A DNA stretch of 64,000 nt from CBDCVA01 sp965222935 [NCBI: Candidatus Latescibacterota bacterium] (GTDB taxonomy: Bacteria; Latescibacterota; CBDCVA01), in NCBI GenBank assembly GCA_965222935.1, contig CBDCVA010000001.1, forward strand, positions 186,001-250,000, given 5' to 3'. The notes under the pieces were generated by a model. That model made no database searches and was not told the origin of the DNA. It was given only the letters and a program-made list of their open reading frames with translations. Each line of letters opens with the position of its first letter. The first letter of the stretch is position 1. Positions 60,743 through 64,000 of this stretch are shown here, in pieces. The position numbers were made by a program, and so were the translations under genes.

Positions 60743-61567
60743 CTACGGCTTGCGTCCTATCGCCTCTCCCCAGGCGAGGGCGGCGAATGCACCGGGGGTA
60801 TCCTTCCACTGATCGAGCATACGGCGCCAGTCATCGAACTGCTCTTGACTTGCCAGCCCGTGTTTCGTGGCCGCTTCCACGGTATCGGGAGAGAAGAACC
60901 AGCCGATGACGAAACCGTGAAGAAAGTCGATGTCCCCGGTCGTGCTGTAGGATTCAAATGAAGTGCTCGCGTGGATGTCCGAGAACCCGGCTTCGAGAAA
61001 CGTACGCTTCAGTTCCTTCCCCATCTGGGGGTGGCCCCCGTTGGCCTCGAGAAGGTTCGAGAACGTCGTCCACGCACCGCGGAGATCGTCGAGTTCGGGT
61101 TCGAAAAACGACGAGGCGCTAATCAGTTCCCGGCTGGAGAGGATACCCCCGGGCTTCAACACCCGCTTCACCTCGGCCAGGGCAGCCTGCGTGTCCGGAA
61201 CGTGCATGAGCAGGGCGTGGCAGTGGGCGACATCGAACGAGCCGTCTTCATAGGGAAGATCGGTCACATCGCCTGTCTGGAATACCGCGTTGTCGTGCCC
61301 GCCGGCCGACGCGGCGGCCCGGGCCATCTCGATCTGCGACGCTTCCATCTCGATGCCGTGCAACTCTCCGGGTTCCACCGCTTTTGCGAGCCCCACCGAA
61401 ATCGTTCCGGGACCGCAACCGAAGTCGAGAACGCGGAGACCGGGCTCGAGGTACGGGAGCAGATGCGCGGCATTGGTCGTTGCGCTCCGGCGGCTGAGCA
61501 GTTTCTGAAACTCGTCACTGTAACCCATGGTGTAGGTGGGCGTATCCGGGGTCCTGTTGTCAGTCAT
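60743..61567 (-). CDS. SAM-dependent class I methyltransferase
   Basis: Methyltransferase of 274 residues of the Methyltransf_11/31 type. SAM-binding motifs: RVLDFGCGPGTISVGLAKAV (motif I), LHGIEMEASQIEMARAAA (motif II acid), GDVTDLPYEDGSFDVAHCHALLMHV, and VKRVLKPGGILSSREL. Near the C-terminus is WFFSPDTVEAATKHG, frequent in small-molecule methyltransferases. Substrate unknown. It starts 28 bases after the AbrB-like gene on the same strand, and lies upstream of proXWV, but is separated from proX by the repeat-bearing spacer. Confidence 0.85.
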   Translation of the reverse strand: MTDNRTPDTPTYTMGYSDEFQKLLSRRSATTNAAHLLPYLEPGLRVLDFGCGPGTISVGLAKAVEPGELHGIEMEASQIEMARAAASAGGHDNAVFQTGDVTDLPYEDGSFDVAHCHALLMHVPDTQAALAEVKRVLKPGGILSSRELISASSFFEPELDDLRGAWTTFSNLLEANGGHPQMGKELKRTFLEAGFSDIHASTSFESYSTTGDIDFLHGFVIGWFFSPDTVEAATKHGLASQEQFDDWRRMLDQWKDTPGAFAALAWGEAIGRKP

Positions 61568-61594
61568 GGGTCGCTCCTTATGCGTGCTGCCGGC

Positions 61595-61795
61595 TCATGA
61601 TCGTCGGGGCGCCCGCACCTCGACGATGCCGCACGCCTGCGTACCCTGCTCACGGAAGGCGCGGTTCACGCGCACCGGTGTCAGCGCGATCCGGCCGTTC
61701 TCTGCGGTGACGTCGAAATACTCGGTTCTCTTCACGGCCGGGATCAACGCCTTCGGCAGGGTCAACGGGTTCTTGGAGGTCGGTTTGGGGAGCAT
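61595..61795 (-). CDS. AbrB/SpoVT-like antitoxin, toxin partner missing
   Basis: Small protein of 66 residues from the ATG at 61795 (GGAG about 10 bases upstream). The swapped-hairpin AbrB pattern is clear: TSKNPLTLPKALIPAV, EYFDVTAENGRIALTPVRV. The short tail (FREQGTQACGIVEVRAPRRS) departs from the usual helical end and may be altered. Genes like this usually precede a PIN-domain toxin; here a methyltransferase gene follows instead. A longer frame reaches 61966 or beyond but its extra part is not family-like. Confidence 0.6.
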   Translation of the reverse strand: MLPKPTSKNPLTLPKALIPAVKRTEYFDVTAENGRIALTPVRVNRAFREQGTQACGIVEVRAPRRS

Positions 61796-61879
61796 GGCAA
61801 GCGCTCCGATTGAGAATATAAGCGAACCATAGGTCCTTACAAATTCCACGACAGGAATGGCGTCGATAGCCGCCTCCGC

Positions 61880-61909
61880 GTACGAGCGCCGCGCCGTGGG
61901 CGCTCGTAC
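61880..61909. repeat. Perfect 11-bp inverted repeat
   Basis: GTACGAGCGCC (61880-61890) and GGCGCTCGTAC (61899-61909) are exact reverse complements around GCGCCGTG. It lies upstream of the AbrB-like gene. No T-run follows, so it is more likely an operator or repeat element than a terminator. Confidence 0.5.
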
Positions 61910-62148
61910 TGCGGCACTGCGTCGGGCCGCTTCTTGGCGCCCTCGCCAATGATCGCCTGACGACATCGTCCTCTCCGATGCGAGCTCGACGGCATACGAT
62001 GGCTGTCGGTCGGTTTGCTCGGCGGAGTTCATATCCTTCTGACCGTCCGAGGCGCCCTGTCGGCGATGTGTGCTTCCTCGGCGAACTGGGCATAAGGCGA
62101 CTGGTTCGGGTTGATGGAGATCAGGCGCAGTCGGTGCGGGCCTGTCAT

Positions 62149-62177
62149 GGTTTCCCCGCCCGCACGGAGATAGACCC
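62149..62177 (+). repeat. Lone CRISPR-like 29-mer, copy 4
   Basis: GGTTTCCCCGCCCGCACGGA plus GATAGACCC. It matches copy 3 at 60671 in 25 of 29 bases, and its first 12 bases are identical to repeat 2 at 55789. Its GGTTTCCCCGC start and GATAGACCC end are those of typical type I-E repeats. No partner at 61 bases on either side. Confidence 0.5.
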
Positions 62178-62183
62178 TGACCG

Positions 62184-62241
62184 TGATGAGACGTACATCC
62201 TGGGCCCGTCGAAGGATAAGTGCCTCCTAGTCGCCGAGATC
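62184..62241 (+). repeat. Dispersed 58-bp repeat, copy B
   Basis: Partner of 55662-55719 (50 of 58 bases identical). Here it starts six bases after the lone 29-mer at 62149. It ends about 80 bases before the cyclophilin start. Confidence 0.6.
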
Positions 62242-62319
62242 GGAGATGTGTCCTTGCGTGGGGTGGTTGAGGCGCGTATTTTTCGGAGCGTGACAAGCGT
62301 GTGTGCTCGATGGCGGCGA

Positions 62320-62907
62320 ATGGGCTGCTTCGGCAGGTGGTGGGTTACGCTGGTTACCTCCATTGGGGTTTTGGCGATGGCGTGTGCATCTGAGCGTGAG
62401 CGGGCCGAGATCGGTGACGCCGGTGAGGTGGCAATCCTTGAGACGTCGGCGGGGCGGATCGTCTTGCAGTTCCACGAGGAAGATGCCCCGCGCCACGTCG
62501 GAAACTTCAAGAAGCTCGCCCGGTCGGGTTTTTATGACGGCACGTACTTTCACAGGGTTATCCCGGGTTTTATGGTCCAGGGGGGCGACCCCAACACTAA
62601 GGATGACGACCGTACAAACGATGGGCAGGGCGGCCCCGGATACGCGATTGAGGCGGAGTTCAACGCCCGCAAGCATGTGCGTGGCACCCTTTCGATGGCG
62701 CGCTCGCGCGGCATTCACACGGCCGGATCACAGTTCTTCATCTGCGTGGCGAATGCGCCCCATCTCGACGGTCAGTACACGGCGTTCGGGCACGTGCAGG
62801 AGGGCATGGAGACCGTGGACGAGATCGTCAGCGTGCCGCGCGACCGTCGGGATAATCCTCTGGAGCCGATTTACCTAGAGCGGGTCACCGTTACGAGCTC
62901 GCCTTAA
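62320..62907 (+). CDS. Exported cyclophilin-type peptidyl-prolyl isomerase
   Basis: Isomerase of 195 residues. The N-terminal signal ends in a lipobox-like VLAMAC (Cys about 22), so it may be a lipoprotein of the periplasm. The cyclophilin domain has LETSAGRIVLQFHEEDAPRHVGNF, YDGTYFHRVIPGFMVQGGD (catalytic Arg and Phe), MARSRGIHTAGSQFFICVANAPHLDGQYTAFG (in parts) and VSVPRD. Length suits bacterial PpiA/PpiB types. The start at 62320 is the first ATG giving a signal sequence. A rhomboid gene follows after seven bases. Confidence 0.9.
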   Translation: MGCFGRWWVTLVTSIGVLAMACASERERAEIGDAGEVAILETSAGRIVLQFHEEDAPRHVGNFKKLARSGFYDGTYFHRVIPGFMVQGGDPNTKDDDRTNDGQGGPGYAIEAEFNARKHVRGTLSMARSRGIHTAGSQFFICVANAPHLDGQYTAFGHVQEGMETVDEIVSVPRDRRDNPLEPIYLERVTVTSSP

Positions 62908-62914
62908 AGCGCAG

Positions 62915-63742
62915 ATGGCAGCGGCGATGAGCTATTATTACGGGCGGTCGGGTATGACCTTCGGCGGCGGAGCACTGACCCCAGTGGTCAAGCTCCTTTT
63001 GATCGCCAATGCCGCGATCTTCCTCTTGGAGTGGGTGTTCGATTACGGCCTTATCGTCCACTATTTTGGCGTCACACCGGCTCTGGTTCTTGGCCGCGGC
63101 ATGCTCTGGCAGGTCGTCACCTACATGTTCCTACATGGTGGCGTGTGGCACCTGGCCTTCAACATGCTGTGGCTGTGGATGTTCGGCTGTCGCATCGAGC
63201 GCGCCTGGGGTTCGCGCGATTTCCTGAAGTATTACGCCGTCACCGGCATCGGTGCGGGCCTTGCGACGGTCATCCTCTCGCCTGGTTCGGTCGCGCCCAC
63301 CATCGGCGCCTCGGGAGCGGTCTTCGGCATCCTGATGGCCTATGCGTTGATGTTCCCCGAGGACCTGGTCTGGATCTTCGGCATCATTCCCCTTAAGGCC
63401 AAGCACTTGGTGCTGATCATCGGCGGCATTGAGCTCCTTCAGACCGTCCAGTACTCGCAATCGGACGGCATCGGACGTTTCGCGCACCTCGGCGGCATGG
63501 CCGTCGGCTACGTGTACCTGAAGAAGTTCTGGCGGTTGACCGTCTTCTTCGAACGCTGGCGCCACAGGCGCGCCCGGCATCACCTACGGGTCATCCGGCG
63601 GCAGGAGGTCGAGGGTGAGAACGTGCGCGAGGTCGTGGACGCGATCTTGGACAAGATCGCACGCGAAGGGGCGAGCAGTCTGACCGAGCGCGAGCGCCGC
63701 ATCCTCGACGACGCCAGCACCTTCTATCGCGAGTCCGGGTGA
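62915..63742 (+). CDS. Rhomboid-family intramembrane serine protease
   Basis: Membrane protein of 275 residues with about six helices. The catalytic serine is in GASGAVFGIL (near residue 130), the dyad histidine in FAHLGGMAVGYVYL. LHGGVWHLAFNMLWLWMFG is the conserved loop and helix 2 with the HxxxN pattern. A cytosolic tail of about 80 charged residues follows the last helix (RRQEVEGENVREVVDAILDKIAREG). The start is ATG 62915; ATG 62927 is possible. Substrate unknown. Confidence 0.9.
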   Translation: MAAAMSYYYGRSGMTFGGGALTPVVKLLLIANAAIFLLEWVFDYGLIVHYFGVTPALVLGRGMLWQVVTYMFLHGGVWHLAFNMLWLWMFGCRIERAWGSRDFLKYYAVTGIGAGLATVILSPGSVAPTIGASGAVFGILMAYALMFPEDLVWIFGIIPLKAKHLVLIIGGIELLQTVQYSQSDGIGRFAHLGGMAVGYVYLKKFWRLTVFFERWRHRRARHHLRVIRRQEVEGENVREVVDAILDKIAREGASSLTERERRILDDASTFYRESG

Positions 63743-63847
63743 AACAACTCCTTCGGATGAGACCTTGCTGAGTTGGCCCCGGCCGCCTTGCCCGGCCCGC
63801 ATCTCCACAGCGAAGTTGGTCGTCCGGATCCGGTGGCTGTTCCCCTT

Positions 63848-64000
63848 ATGAACGCGGCCGACCACGGGCGACGTTTTCCGCTCTACGGCTGGGCCGGTCT
63901 CGTGGCCATCATCCTGGCCGAGGTGTTGCTAGCCATGGGGGTCCGGTTCATCGGGCTCTGGATGACGCCGATCTGCTGGTACGGTTACATCCTCCTCGCC
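63848..64000 (+). CDS. Membrane protein, cut by window end
   Basis: First 51 residues of an apparent membrane protein. After a short polar start (MNAADHGRRFPLYGW) comes a hydrophobic helix (GLVAIILAEVLLAMGVRFIGLW) and the start of a second (WYGYILLA). The frame is open to the window edge. No function can be assigned. It lies 105 bases after the rhomboid gene. Confidence 0.55.
   Translation, partial: MNAADHGRRFPLYGWAGLVAIILAEVLLAMGVRFIGLWMTPICWYGYILLA

Larger units (their letters stand above)
61796..62319. other. Repeat-bearing intergenic stretch without a supported gene
   Basis: A 524-base spacer between the AbrB-like gene and the cyclophilin gene. It contains a perfect 11-bp inverted repeat at 61880-61909, a lone CRISPR-like 29-mer at 62149-62177 and copy B of the 58-bp repeat at 62184-62241. 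Open frames across it on both strands carry no recognisable domain. It looks like an accumulation site for small repeats. Confidence 0.6.

Noticed and set aside
60671-60792. A second CRISPR array at 60671
   Set aside because: No repeat occurs 61 bases (or any similar period) before or after the 29-mer; position 60732 onward is unrelated sequence.
62149-62270. A third CRISPR array at 62149
   Set aside because: At 62210 the sequence is inside the 58-bp repeat, not a 29-mer, so there is no array.
61978-62319. Longer N-terminus for the cyclophilin gene
   Set aside because: The extension runs through the 29-mer and 58-bp repeats, and the ATG at 62320 directly gives a lipoprotein-type signal.

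Overview
The window is about 64 kb of high-GC, densely coded Gram-negative-type bacterial chromosome. It encodes a BamA-like barrel, outer-surface lipoproteins, RseP, and a complete-looking late-stage division cluster. Dockerin and cohesin modules, an MXAN_6640-like secreted metalloprotease and several dispersed intergenic repeats fit an uncultured FCB-type or neighbouring lineage (Latescibacterota/Poribacteria/Gemmatimonadota-like). This placement is inference; no marker in the window settles it.

Layout. 1-2.8 kb (minus): threonine synthase (cut by the window edge) and two small envelope proteins. 3-5.6 kb (plus): membrane protein fused to a spermidine-synthase-like domain. 5.6-10.6 kb (minus): CorC-like transporter, VOC protein and a peptide-type ABC binding protein with two permeases but no ATPases. 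10.7-13.4 kb (plus): M42 aminopeptidase and HflX. 13.4-19.6 kb (plus): a coupled surface module made of a dockerin metalloprotease, a cohesin lipoprotein, a peptidase/propeller/barrel fusion and a PQQ-propeller lipoprotein. 19.7-23.9 kb (plus): uppS-cdsA-dxr-rseP. 24.3-39.0 kb (plus): dcw cluster mraZ-rsmH-ftsL-ftsI-murF-mraY-ftsW-murG-murC-murB-ftsQ-ftsA-ftsZ, lacking murE and murD, with a strong promoter and MraZ-type direct repeats in front of mraZ.

39-48.7 kb: mostly minus-strand metabolism: L28, an MBL hydrolase, a two-subunit CoA-transferase, a PaaK-like CoA ligase, tRNA-Val(UAC), an RraA-like protein, an M24 peptidase and an acetamidase. 49-54.4 kb (plus): two tandem pairs of 2-oxoacid:ferredoxin oxidoreductase genes. 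54.5-57.5 kb: an MBL protein, an unknown gene, a degraded two-repeat CRISPR-like unit, an orphan TRAP binding protein and a frameshifted cas3 fragment. 57.5-60.5 kb (minus): glycine betaine type ABC transporter proXWV. 60.7-64 kb: methyltransferase, AbrB-like antitoxin, repeat-rich spacer, cyclophilin, rhomboid protease and a partial membrane protein.

Most notable: (1) the relict CRISPR-Cas locus, with 29-nt repeats at exactly 61-nt spacing, the last repeat decayed at its 3' end, about 1.2 kb from a broken cas3; (2) the translationally coupled dockerin/cohesin/peptidase-barrel surface module; (3) loss of murE and murD from an otherwise collinear dcw cluster, with a terminator-like hairpin where murE would sit; (4) MraZ-box-like repeats laid over the dcw promoter.
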